Positions 1-5,661 of a DNA stretch of 6,552 nt are shown here, piece by piece. The notes below the pieces were generated by a model. That model was not told the origin of the DNA. It was given only the letters and a program-made list of their open reading frames with translations, and searched no databases. Location of the stretch: contig CANMEW010000073.1 in assembly GCA_947496905.1 (NCBI GenBank), positions 1 to 6,552 of the forward strand. The letters run 5' to 3'. Both the position numbers and the translations under genes were made by a program. Each line of letters begins with the position of its first letter. Within the stretch, counting starts at the first letter, position 1. This DNA comes from Rickettsiales bacterium. Lineage in GTDB: Bacteria > Pseudomonadota > Alphaproteobacteria > Rickettsiales > UBA1997.

Positions 1-536
1 TTGCGCGAATCACCCGACTCATCCGCAAATTTAAACTCAGTGCTGGTCTCCGCCGAAAACAGCCGTTTAGGGCTATTTTCTCCTTTTTCAAAGGGGGTTT
101 TCCGTGCCACCGCCAGCTCGTCACTGCTCCAACTATTTTCAATTGCCAGACTCTCCAGACGCTTTCTTTCCTCCGCTTCTTTTACTCCACTCAACATTTG
201 GTAGTGAGTCCAATTCAGGCGGTCATTGTCTTGCGGAAGCTTGGGGTAGGTTTGGTAGAAATTGTGCATTTGGTAGAGTGTACTTTTTTTAATCAGTAAA
301 TCCCTCTCCAACTGCTGCAATAAATGCTTGCCGTAGCTTTCCTCTCTACTTGTCGCGAGATTCTCACTGACTAATTTTCCAATCTGCCAAGCCATTACCA
401 CCTTCTGCCTCACAGAAGTTTTGGCGATTTTTTCTCCCGCTTGCTGAACGCAATTTTTGATCTCAGCGAGAAGTTTTTTGTAGTTTTTTAGAGAGATTTT
501 TGCGTCAGGTTTTTTGGTAATTTTACTCACTTTCAT
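1..536 (-). CDS. DUF1016-family protein, N-terminal part (YhcG-like), runs off the left edge
   Basis: I translated this by hand from ATG at 536-534 leftward; it stays open for 178 codons to the edge, so the C-terminal end is missing. The sequence fits the N-terminal domain of DUF1016 (YhcG) proteins: a helical start, VRQKVVMAWQIGKLVSE at about residues 42-58, ESYGKHLLQQLERDL at 66-80, and LNWTHYQMLSGV at 107-118, followed by AIENSWSSDEL at 131-141. In full-length family members this domain precedes a PDDEXK nuclease-like domain, and the family is often found near restriction or other defence genes; whether the nuclease part exists here cannot be seen. After residue 145 the sequence becomes low in recognisable motifs. 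No Shine-Dalgarno is visible, and a 32-base palindrome lies 14 bases upstream of the start. It probably forms its own unit after hflC. Family assignment is fairly sure; function is inferred. Confidence 0.8.
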   Translation of the reverse strand, partial: MKVSKITKKPDAKISLKNYKKLLAEIKNCVQQAGEKIAKTSVRQKVVMAWQIGKLVSENLATSREESYGKHLLQQLERDLLIKKSTLYQMHNFYQTYPKLPQDNDRLNWTHYQMLSGVKEAEERKRLESLAIENSWSSDELAVARKTPFEKGENSPKRLFSAETSTEFKFADESGDSR

Positions 537-550
537 TCGAGAATTTTTTG

Positions 551-586
551 AAAAGATTTTCCAGGCGCCTGGAAAATCTTTTTTTT
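551..586. terminator. Perfect 32-base palindrome with T-run, likely (bidirectional) intrinsic terminator
   Basis: Positions 551-582 are a perfect palindrome with half-site AAAAGATTTTCCAGGC. Read on the plus strand it is followed by T up to 586, giving eight Ts from 579. Read on the minus strand the stem itself ends in TTTT and is then followed by CAAAAAA. It lies 72 bases past the hflC stop codon, so it would end the leftward hflC operon, though the better T-run is on the plus strand, where no gene reads into it. It is also only 14 bases from the start of the DUF1016 gene, so it could instead act in that gene's leader or as an operator. Confidence 0.6.
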
Positions 587-654
587 GACTCAATATTGGC
601 GCGGGTTCGGAGGTGGTGCTACGTCAAATTCGCGGGTTTTTTGTTGTTTGAGCG

Positions 655-1515
655 CTAGCGAACATTTCCAAAATATTTGAAAAATTCTCCGTCTGGCGAA
701 ATGACCATTTTGGTTTTTTCACTTTTAAAAGCTTCTTTGTAGGCGCTCATTGAGCGGTGGAAATCAGCGAATTCTGGGTCGCGTCCGTAGGAGCTGGCGT
801 AAATTTTAATTGACTCGGCCTCGCCATTGCCGCGGGTTAAGTCGGACTGCTTTTTGGCCTCAGCAAGAATGATGGTTTTCTGCTTGTCTGCCTCGGCGCG
901 AATTTTGTCCGCCTCTTCAGCGCCATTCGCCCTGATTTCACGCGCCTCTTTTTCGCGCTCAGTCTGCATTCTAGCGAAAATGGCGTCGGAATTTTCCTTC
1001 GGTAAATCTGCCCTCAAGATGCGCACATCAACGATTTTCACCCCAAAAATTTCTGTCTCATTACTGACGACTTCTTTGATTCTCTCCATGATTACGCTGC
1101 GATTTTCGGTGAGTAATTCGCTCAAAGTAACTTCGCCAATAATTTGACGTAGGCTGGAATCAAGAATGCCGGAAAGCTTGTTGTCCAAGCCTTGGAGGCT
1201 GGCGACGGTTGTGTAAAATTTTAGTGGATCGGTGATTTGGTACTTGGCGAAAGCGTCAATGATTAGGCGTTTTTGATCGGCTGCGATGACCTCCTGCTTG
1301 TCGATTTTTGAATCGATGATTCTCTTGTCGAAGAAAATTGCGTTTTGTAGCAGCGGCAATTTGAACTTGATGCCCGGCGTTCTGATGGTGCGGATTGGCT
1401 CACCAAATTGCAGAATTAAAACCTGCTGTCTTTGGTCGACGGTAAACATCGAGCTGAAAAAAATAATCGTCGCAACGATTGAGGAGATTAGAATTTTTTT
1501 AGTTTTTTGGTTCAT
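655..1515 (-). CDS. hflC: HflC, SPFH/band-7 membrane protease regulator
   Basis: A 286-residue protein of normal HflC length. HflC forms, with HflK, a large membrane cage that encloses FtsH and modulates its proteolysis. Visible parts: a short cytosolic start and one membrane segment at about residues 8-24; the SPFH domain at about 25-185, opening with VDQRQQVLILQFGEP and containing IRTPGIKFKLPLLQ and FFDKRIID; a charged helical stretch rich in Glu, Lys and Ala at about 185-235; and the typical HflC end with IYASSYGRDPEFADFHRSMSAY (split here: IYASSYGRDPEF, then ADFHRSMSAY) and ISPDGEFFKYF. It is last in a leftward operon, 12 bases after the DUF2442 gene. HflK is not upstream as it usually is, so it must be elsewhere or absent. 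The ATG at 1515 has no clear Shine-Dalgarno; a membrane anchor begins right after it, which supports the start. Confidence 0.95.
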   Translation of the reverse strand: MNQKTKKILISSIVATIIFFSSMFTVDQRQQVLILQFGEPIRTIRTPGIKFKLPLLQNAIFFDKRIIDSKIDKQEVIAADQKRLIIDAFAKYQITDPLKFYTTVASLQGLDNKLSGILDSSLRQIIGEVTLSELLTENRSVIMERIKEVVSNETEIFGVKIVDVRILRADLPKENSDAIFARMQTEREKEAREIRANGAEEADKIRAEADKQKTIILAEAKKQSDLTRGNGEAESIKIYASSYGRDPEFADFHRSMSAYKEAFKSEKTKMVISPDGEFFKYFGNVR

Positions 1516-1527
1516 GTTGTGTAAAAA

Positions 1528-1767
1528 TTAGTTCTGATTTTTTGAAGGTGAGTAGGCGTATTGGTACAGTGTTTTAGGCTCGATGTCCACCTTTCCATTT
1601 TTGAATTCAAGACAACCCCATTCCTGATTTATTTCAGCAGTAACTAGTTCGCTTTGATCAACGTAGTCCGAAATTAAGTCTTTTAAATCAACCAGCTTTC
1701 CTTCTCCATTTTCGAATTTGAAAAAAAATTCGTAACCAGTTTGGTGCCTTATTTCTCTTAGCTTCAT
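1528..1767 (-). CDS. DUF2442-family small protein, partner of DUF4160
   Basis: A 79-residue protein with the layout of DUF2442: an N-terminal strand region with FKFENGEGKLVDLKDLI (about 17-33), then VTAEINQEWGCLEFKNG (about 42-58) and the family-like ending VDIEPKTLYQYA. DUF2442 genes are commonly found next to DUF4160 genes, and the pair has the size and layout of a small two-gene module such as a toxin-antitoxin system; its biochemical function is not established to my knowledge. Here its ATG follows the DUF4160 stop by one base (TAACATG), which implies translational coupling, and hflC follows after 12 bases. The C-terminal tail SPSKNQN is polar and probably disordered. Identity of the family is likely; role is inference. 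Confidence 0.75.
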   Translation of the reverse strand: MKLREIRHQTGYEFFFKFENGEGKLVDLKDLISDYVDQSELVTAEINQEWGCLEFKNGKVDIEPKTLYQYAYSPSKNQN

Positions 1768-1768
1768 G

Positions 1769-2024
1769 TTATTTTAAGGGTTCAATTTGATGAAAATTTT
1801 GCGTGTTCCACATCTCAATTAATTCGGCCTGATGTCTTTCTGCCCACTCCATTACTAACTCGCGGCATTTTGTTGGGATGCGACCGTCAATGATGTTAAA
1901 ATTCTGCAGCTCCATCACTGCTTCATGCTCACCATATTTGATGTGTATGTGGCGCGGCGGGTGCTCTCTGTCGATCAAATACATCCTGAATGATTATTCC
2001 GTAGAAACGACAAATTTCCGGCAT
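1769..2024 (-). pseudogene. DUF4160-family gene with a one-base frameshift near its start
   Basis: The downstream frame from ATG at 1984 gives 71 residues with the DUF4160 signature: YLIDREHPPRHIHIKYGEHE, then DGRIPTKCRELVMEWAERHQAEL. The usual family start (a run like MPxIxRFYGIxIxMY) is not in that frame but is present just upstream, from ATG at 2024: MPEICRFYGIIIQ, ending at 1986. Joining the two requires dropping one base, one of the C pair at 1985-1986 on the plus strand. As sequenced, the upstream frame continues for 18 residues and stops, while an ATG at 1984 allows restart without the first strand. The repaired protein would be 84 residues, normal for the family. It lies 12 bases after the membrane protein gene and 1 base before DUF2442. 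Either a real mutation or a sequencing error in a short homopolymer. Confidence 0.75.
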
Positions 2025-2036
2025 GAGTTTTTTATT

Positions 2037-2708
2037 TTAATTTGGTTCTTTTCGCGCGAGAAGTAGTAGGCTAGAAGTTACGGCGACAATGATTAGAATT
2101 GCGTCTGAGGAGCGCTTGAACAGGAAGTTGTCGGAGAGTCTATCTTTGAGGCGAGCTTTTTTTCTTTCGCTGAGCTCAAGTGCAACTAATGTTTTGTCAG
2201 ACCACTCATCCTCTTCAAATTTTTTCCCCAAGTAAAATTTTTTCACTGCGATGTGAACCGGATGAGATGGTAGAATCATTGGATTCTGCATGACTTCATT
2301 TTGTTTGCTGGATTTTTTTTCTCGCAGTGCTTCAGAAATTTGCGTAACGTTTTTTGTTACCAAAGTTAGTGAGAAAAAAATTACTAAAATGATTGCGGAA
2401 GCTACCGAGATTAGTGGTAGAGAAAATTTGTGAAGAAGATTAGTTCTGCTGGTTCTGTCAAAGGTTAAATAGGCGGAATTGTAATTTGAAATTAGGAACA
2501 GCGCCACCATCGAATAAATGATTAGAGCCAAAACTATTTCCTTGAAAGAATTGTAGTTCGAAATTGACAGGCTAAAAAAAAGCACCGCGACCAAATGTGC
2601 AATGATGAGGCTGATGACCGTGGTGGTGCGGGTTTTGACGAAAAAAAGAATGCAGAAATTAATCGCGACAAAAATTAGCAGTGTAAAAAATTTGGCGTCG
2701 ATTGGCAT
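2037..2708 (-). CDS. Multi-pass membrane protein, possibly DUF4040 (MbhD) plus MbhE-like subunit
   Basis: A 223-residue hydrophobic protein with predicted membrane segments at about residues 6-24, 28-50, 56-75, 93-118 and 203-217, and a long charged loop (about 120-200). I do not recognise it with certainty. The first three segments, with the stretch FKEIVLALIIYSMVALFL, resemble in pattern the DUF4040/MbhD domain found at the C-terminal side of MrpA and in membrane-bound hydrogenases. The tail FLFKRSSDAILIIVAVTSSL resembles the MbhE ending (RxxDTLGE followed by a hydrophobic helix), but the Thr-Leu-Gly-Glu core is not conserved. If so, it would belong to a Na+/H+ antiporter complex whose other subunits are outside the window. 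NuoJ-like is an alternative for the N-terminal half. It is first in the leftward operon; ATG at 2708 has no visible Shine-Dalgarno. Confidence 0.6.
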   Translation of the reverse strand: MPIDAKFFTLLIFVAINFCILFFVKTRTTTVISLIIAHLVAVLFFSLSISNYNSFKEIVLALIIYSMVALFLISNYNSAYLTFDRTSRTNLLHKFSLPLISVASAIILVIFFSLTLVTKNVTQISEALREKKSSKQNEVMQNPMILPSHPVHIAVKKFYLGKKFEEDEWSDKTLVALELSERKKARLKDRLSDNFLFKRSSDAILIIVAVTSSLLLLARKEPN

Positions 2709-3041
2709 TTAGTTGTAGTTGTGAGTGTGAAATTTTTAGAAGACCTTGTCCGGCGCCGCTTAGCGAAATTCTGAAAGATTCTAATGACGGATCTGGGTTA
2801 AATCTTAGGAACCTCTGAAAAACCTAGATTTTTCGAGAAATTTTTAGGCAACAAATTTTTGAGCAGGAAAGCGTACCCTTGATGTACGATTCGAGCACAG
2901 GGATCGAGCTTAGGCTCGATGCCCGTTCTTGCTAAAAATGCTTCGCATTTTTTTAACGCGGAAACCTACGCGAAAAAATTTGGTAACAAAAAAATTTCCG
3001 GAAAAGATGGTTTTTCAGAGGTTCCCTTACATCAAATTCAA
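2709..3041. other. Divergent intergenic region, no gene
   Basis: This 333-base stretch lies between the leftward operon (start 2708) and znuB (start 3042). Bases 2808-3025 are a palindromic element described separately. The remaining unique part, 2709-2803, should carry the promoter for the leftward genes and perhaps the original one for znuB. I found no -35/-10 pair good enough to annotate, no convincing Zur-type dyad, and no coding frame. A short GC palindrome, CGGCGCCG, lies near 2751-2758. Confidence 0.6.
2808..3025. mobile_element. MITE-like palindromic element with 17-bp terminal inverted repeats and CTTA duplications
   Basis: The left end GGAACCTCTGAAAAACC (2808-2824) is the exact reverse complement of the right end (3009-3025). 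Directly outside both ends is CTTA (2804-2807 and 3026-3029), as expected for a 4-base target duplication. The arms stay partly complementary further in, sharing GAAATTTTT and CAAATTTTT blocks in the same order when the right arm is reversed. The centre holds smaller hairpins: ATCGAGC/GCTCGAT (2903-2909 with 2914-2920), CGTAC/GTACG (2872-2876 with 2884-2888) and AAAAATGC/GCATTTTT (2934-2941 with 2945-2952). There is no transposase frame, so if mobile it would need one in trans. It ends 16 bases before the znuB ATG and would form a folded leader if transcription starts upstream of it. Confidence 0.75.
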
Positions 3042-3833
3042 ATGCTTGAAGCTTTCCTAATCAAACCTTTTCTCGCGGTGATTTTAATCGCACTCTCCTG
3101 TTCCGGACTGGGAGTTTTTGTGCTGTGGAAAAAGCTTTCTTACTTCGGCGACGCCTTGTCGCACTCGATTTTACTCGGATTAGTTTTTGGGGTGATTTTT
3201 GAAATTAACCAAATTTCTGCACTGATTATTTTCGCTTTTATTTTCTCACTTTCAGTCGGCGTAATTTCGCAAAATCGTTATTTTTCTAAAGACACAGTCG
3301 TCATGATTTTGTCTTATTTTTGCGTTGCTGTGGCAATTATTTTCAACGACATCTGGATCAAAAATTTTGACTTCACTTCCTACATTTTTGGTGACGTCTT
3401 AACCGTTTCAAGCCAAGACATCCAAGTGCTCGCAACCATTACTGTTGTTGCAATCACTTACGTAATTTTCGCCTTCAAGAGAATTTTATTCATCCACAGC
3501 AATCAGGATTTAGCGCGAGTCGAAGGTGTGAAGGTCGAGTTTTGGAATCTGTCTTTTTTGATTTTACTGGCACTAGTCATCGCCTTGTCGGTGAGAATTG
3601 TTGGAGTGTTTTTAATGACCGCTCTGCTGATTTTACCTCCGGCAATTGCCAGAATTTTTTCCTCTTCAGCAAAGCAAATGATGGTGATTAGTTTACTCGT
3701 TGGCACTTCCATTTCCGCAGCTTCCTTCAAGATCGCAAGCGATTACGACCTCACAACCAGCTCAACAATTGTCGCGATTTTTTCCCTCATTTTTATTTTT
3801 AGTTTATTGATCAAAAAAGTTAGCTCTACATGA
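3042..3833 (+). CDS. znuB: ZnuB-like zinc (metal) ABC transporter permease
   Basis: A 263-residue inner-membrane permease of the ABC-3 family, which pairs with an ATPase (ZnuC) and a periplasmic binding protein (ZnuA) to import Zn2+ or Mn2+. Key stretches: LGVFVLWKKLSYFGDALSHS (about 23-42), matching the family's first-helix and GDxLxHxxLLG region; DFTSYIFGD mid-protein; and VRIVGVFLMTALLILPPAIA (about 186-205), the conserved permease segment; about eight hydrophobic helices in all. I chose ATG 3042 because family members start just before the first helix, as MLEAFLIKPF does here. An in-frame ATG at 2919 would add 41 residues coded mostly by the palindromic element, which is unlikely to be native. 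Neither znuA nor znuC is nearby. Its stop overlaps the hemH start as ATGA, so it leads the operon. Zinc rather than manganese is inferred. Confidence 0.9.
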   Translation: MLEAFLIKPFLAVILIALSCSGLGVFVLWKKLSYFGDALSHSILLGLVFGVIFEINQISALIIFAFIFSLSVGVISQNRYFSKDTVVMILSYFCVAVAIIFNDIWIKNFDFTSYIFGDVLTVSSQDIQVLATITVVAITYVIFAFKRILFIHSNQDLARVEGVKVEFWNLSFLILLALVIALSVRIVGVFLMTALLILPPAIARIFSSSAKQMMVISLLVGTSISAASFKIASDYDLTTSSTIVAIFSLIFIFSLLIKKVSST

Positions 3834-4927
3834 AAAATTTCGACAAAAAAACCGCGGTAGTTTTATTTAATTTGGGCGGGCCAGACAGTCTAGAAGCGGT
3901 TCGACCATTTCTTTTCAACCTCTTCAACGACAAGGCAATCATTTCTCTGCCGCAGCCATTTCGATTTTTTTTAGCTAAATTTATTTCCAAAAAAAGAGCG
4001 CCAAAAACACAAAAAATTTACGAAAAAATCGGTGGCAAATCTCCGCTGCTCGACCTTACTCTCGCGCAGGCAAATAGCCTTGAAAAAGAACTTTCTTTTT
4101 TTGGTAATTTTAAGGTTTTTGTCGCAATGAGGTACTGGAAGCCATTCACTTCCGAGGTGGTGAAGGAAGTAAAAAAATACGATCCAGATCACATTATTTT
4201 ACTGCCGCTTTACCCGCAATTTTCCAGCGCCACATCCGCATCTTCACTTGATGAATTCATCAAAAAATTTTCCCTCCAACAAAGTCGGTCTGACAAAAAA
4301 ATTACTACCAAAATTATTTGCTGCTATCCCACCGAGTTAGAATTCATCAAGGCGCACAGTCTTTTAATTAAGCAAACAATCGCCAAATCTTACGAGAATA
4401 ATTTGGGAAAATTTCGCTTTTTATTTTCAGCTCACGGACTTCCACAAAAAATAATTGATGCCGGCGATCCTTACGTTTTTCAGGTAAAAAAAACTACTGA
4501 CAAAATCGTCGAAAATCTGGCAGAAATTTTTGGAAGTTCGGTGGATGAAATAGATTTTAAAATTTGTTACCAATCAAAAGTTGGGCCGCTGCAATGGACA
4601 TCTCCAAGCCTAGAGTGCGAACTGAGTAGAGTGGCAATAGATCAAAAAATTCCAGTCATTGTGCCAATCTCTTTTGTGTCCGATCATTCTGAAACTTTGG
4701 TTGAGCTCGACATCGACTACAAAAATTTGGCAGAAGAGTTGGGGGTGAAAAATTACTTACGCGTACCAGCTCTCAATGCAGACGGGCACTTCATCAAAGG
4801 CCTAGTAGAAATTTGCAAAAATGTCACTTCTAAAAGCGATTCCAACATTTTTTCTGGACAAAAGCGCGACAGAATTTGTCCAAAAAATTTCAAATTATGT
4901 CCGAATCAAAATCCTTGCGAAGCATGA
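3830..4927 (+). CDS. hemH: Ferrochelatase, last step of protohaem synthesis
   Basis: A 365-residue ferrochelatase, which inserts Fe2+ into protoporphyrin IX at the inner membrane. Motifs in order: VVLFNLGGPDS (10-20), YEKIGGKSPL (64-73), MRYWKP (100-105), LLPLYPQFSSATSASS (124-139), the active-site SAHGLP with His202, YQSKVGPLQWTSPS (247-260), and SFVSDHSETLVELDIDY (281-297) with the conserved His286 and Glu288. Length is slightly above the bacterial minimum because of a C-terminal tail with three cysteines, Cys350, Cys357 and Cys363. C-terminal cysteines bind a [2Fe-2S] cluster in some bacterial and animal ferrochelatases; other cysteines (164, 165, 246) could supply a fourth ligand, but this is inference. 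ATG 3830 overlaps the znuB stop (ATGA), and the hemH stop overlaps the ybeY start in the same way, so all three are probably translationally coupled. Confidence 0.96.
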   Translation: MKNFDKKTAVVLFNLGGPDSLEAVRPFLFNLFNDKAIISLPQPFRFFLAKFISKKRAPKTQKIYEKIGGKSPLLDLTLAQANSLEKELSFFGNFKVFVAMRYWKPFTSEVVKEVKKYDPDHIILLPLYPQFSSATSASSLDEFIKKFSLQQSRSDKKITTKIICCYPTELEFIKAHSLLIKQTIAKSYENNLGKFRFLFSAHGLPQKIIDAGDPYVFQVKKTTDKIVENLAEIFGSSVDEIDFKICYQSKVGPLQWTSPSLECELSRVAIDQKIPVIVPISFVSDHSETLVELDIDYKNLAEELGVKNYLRVPALNADGHFIKGLVEICKNVTSKSDSNIFSGQKRDRICPKNFKLCPNQNPCEA

Positions 4928-5661
4928 CATGCCAGAGCTCTTTGAAACTTGAACTTAATGGCTCTGGCATGCGGGGTTCCCCACAGCGTGGGGCGCCGCT
5001 AGTGCGGCGTGAAGAATTTAAAGGATCTCAGAGCTCTTTGAAACTTGAACTTAATGGCTCTGGCATGCGGGGTTCCCCACAGCGTGGGGCGCCGCTAGTG
5101 CGGCGTGAAGAATTTAAAGGATCTCAGAGTCCAAAGGACTTCGACATTTCTCTAGACGTTGTTGTGAAAAGTAAGAAGTGGAGTGGAGAAAAAAAAATCG
5201 AGCAATTCGTTGAAAACGTCTGTCAAAAAATTATTCCGCTGACTGATCTAAAAAAAATTCTAGTAAAAAATTTCACACTCGAACTGGCGATTTCACTGGT
5301 CTCAAACCAGCAAATGAAAAAAATAAATTTTGAATTTCGCGGCAAAAATAAACCGACAAACGTACTTTCCTTTCCGGCGCTGGATGAAAATTTAATCCGC
5401 AAAGTTGGGTTGAAGAAAGCTGTAAAACCTTGCGATTACTTGTTTCTAGGCGATGTTGTGATTGCATTCGAAATCACAAAAAAGGAATCGCTTGTTCAAA
5501 AAAAGCGTTTTGAAGACCATCTTACTCACCTGATTTTGCACAGTATTTTGCATCTCATCGGCTTTGACCATGAAGAGGATGGGATGGCAAAAATCATGGA
5601 AAATTTGGAAAGAAAAATTCTCAAAAAAATCGGCATTACTAACCCACATCTCATCAAATGA
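4924..5661 (+). CDS. ybeY: YbeY endoribonuclease / rRNA maturation factor with a duplicated N-terminal insert
   Basis: YbeY is a zinc-dependent RNase needed for 16S rRNA 3'-end maturation and ribosome quality control. The core is clear: FEFRGKNKPTNVLSFP (about 136-151), LFLGDVVIA (173-181) and the metal site HSILHLIGFDH with His206, His210 and His216. I chose ATG 4924 because it forms an ATGA overlap with the hemH stop, like the other junctions; ATG 4897 or TTG 4876 in the same frame are alternatives. The protein is then 245 residues, far above the usual 150-180. The excess is two identical 32-residue units (residues 4-35 and 36-67) coded by a 96-bp DNA repeat; without them the start reads MTCQSPKDFDISLDV, a normal YbeY N-terminus. 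The insert is in frame with no stop, so the enzyme core is intact. Its stop overlaps the corC/hlyC start. Confidence 0.93.
   Translation: MTCQSSLKLELNGSGMRGSPQRGAPLVRREEFKGSQSSLKLELNGSGMRGSPQRGAPLVRREEFKGSQSPKDFDISLDVVVKSKKWSGEKKIEQFVENVCQKIIPLTDLKKILVKNFTLELAISLVSNQQMKKINFEFRGKNKPTNVLSFPALDENLIRKVGLKKAVKPCDYLFLGDVVIAFEITKKESLVQKKRFEDHLTHLILHSILHLIGFDHEEDGMAKIMENLERKILKKIGITNPHLIK
4928..4971. repeat. 11-bp inverted repeat spanning the left edge of the ybeY insert
   Basis: CATGCCAGAGC (4928-4938) is the exact reverse complement of GCTCTGGCATG (4961-4971), with a 22-base loop. The outer five bases of the left arm (4928-4932) belong to the host gene, while the right arm is inside the repeat unit. 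In unit 2 only the inner six bases pair. This means the element resembles its target sequence, or the true element boundary starts slightly to the left of the 96-bp unit. Confidence 0.75.
4933..5129. repeat. Two identical 96-bp tandem units inserted in frame in ybeY
   Basis: Unit 1 is 4933-5028, unit 2 is 5029-5124, and CAGAG recurs a third time at 5125-5129. All 96 bases are identical between units. The pattern CAGAG-91 bases-CAGAG-91 bases-CAGAG fits an element that made a 5-base target duplication and was then copied in tandem. Each unit has a GC-rich middle, unlike the AT-rich gene around it, with two tight hairpins: CCCCAC-AGC-GTGGGG (4979-4993) and CGCCGC-TAGT-GCGGCG (4994-5009). Each codes for a basic, polar peptide containing GSPQRGAPLVRREEFKG. 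The behaviour is like Rickettsia palindromic elements, which insert in frame in genes, but I do not recognise this sequence as a named family. An assembly duplication cannot be ruled out. Confidence 0.9.

Noticed and set aside
1..292. Plus-strand open frames at 1-204 and 104-292
   Set aside because: They lie antisense to the DUF1016 gene, which has clear family motifs; their products have no recognisable features.
827..1531. Plus-strand open frames inside hflC (827-1147 and 1286-1531)
   Set aside because: Antisense shadows of a well-conserved gene.
2934..2954. Hairpin AAAAATGC-TTC-GCATTTTT followed by seven Ts as an intrinsic terminator
   Set aside because: The stem is mostly A-T and it is part of the palindromic element's internal structure; nothing indicates termination before znuB.
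2709..3041. Promoters and a Zur-type operator for znuB
   Set aside because: Candidate pairs such as TTGTAG/TTAGAA (2713-2741) and TTGGTA/AAAGAT (2980-3008) match consensus too weakly, and no convincing Zur dyad was seen.
4876..4923. Longer YbeY starting at TTG 4876 or ATG 4897
   Set aside because: Both are in frame, but ATG 4924 makes the same ATGA overlap as the other junctions and gives a family-like start once the insert is removed. ATG 4897 cannot be excluded.
4933..5129. CRISPR-like array
   Set aside because: The two units are directly adjacent with no unique spacers, and the repeat lies in frame inside ybeY.
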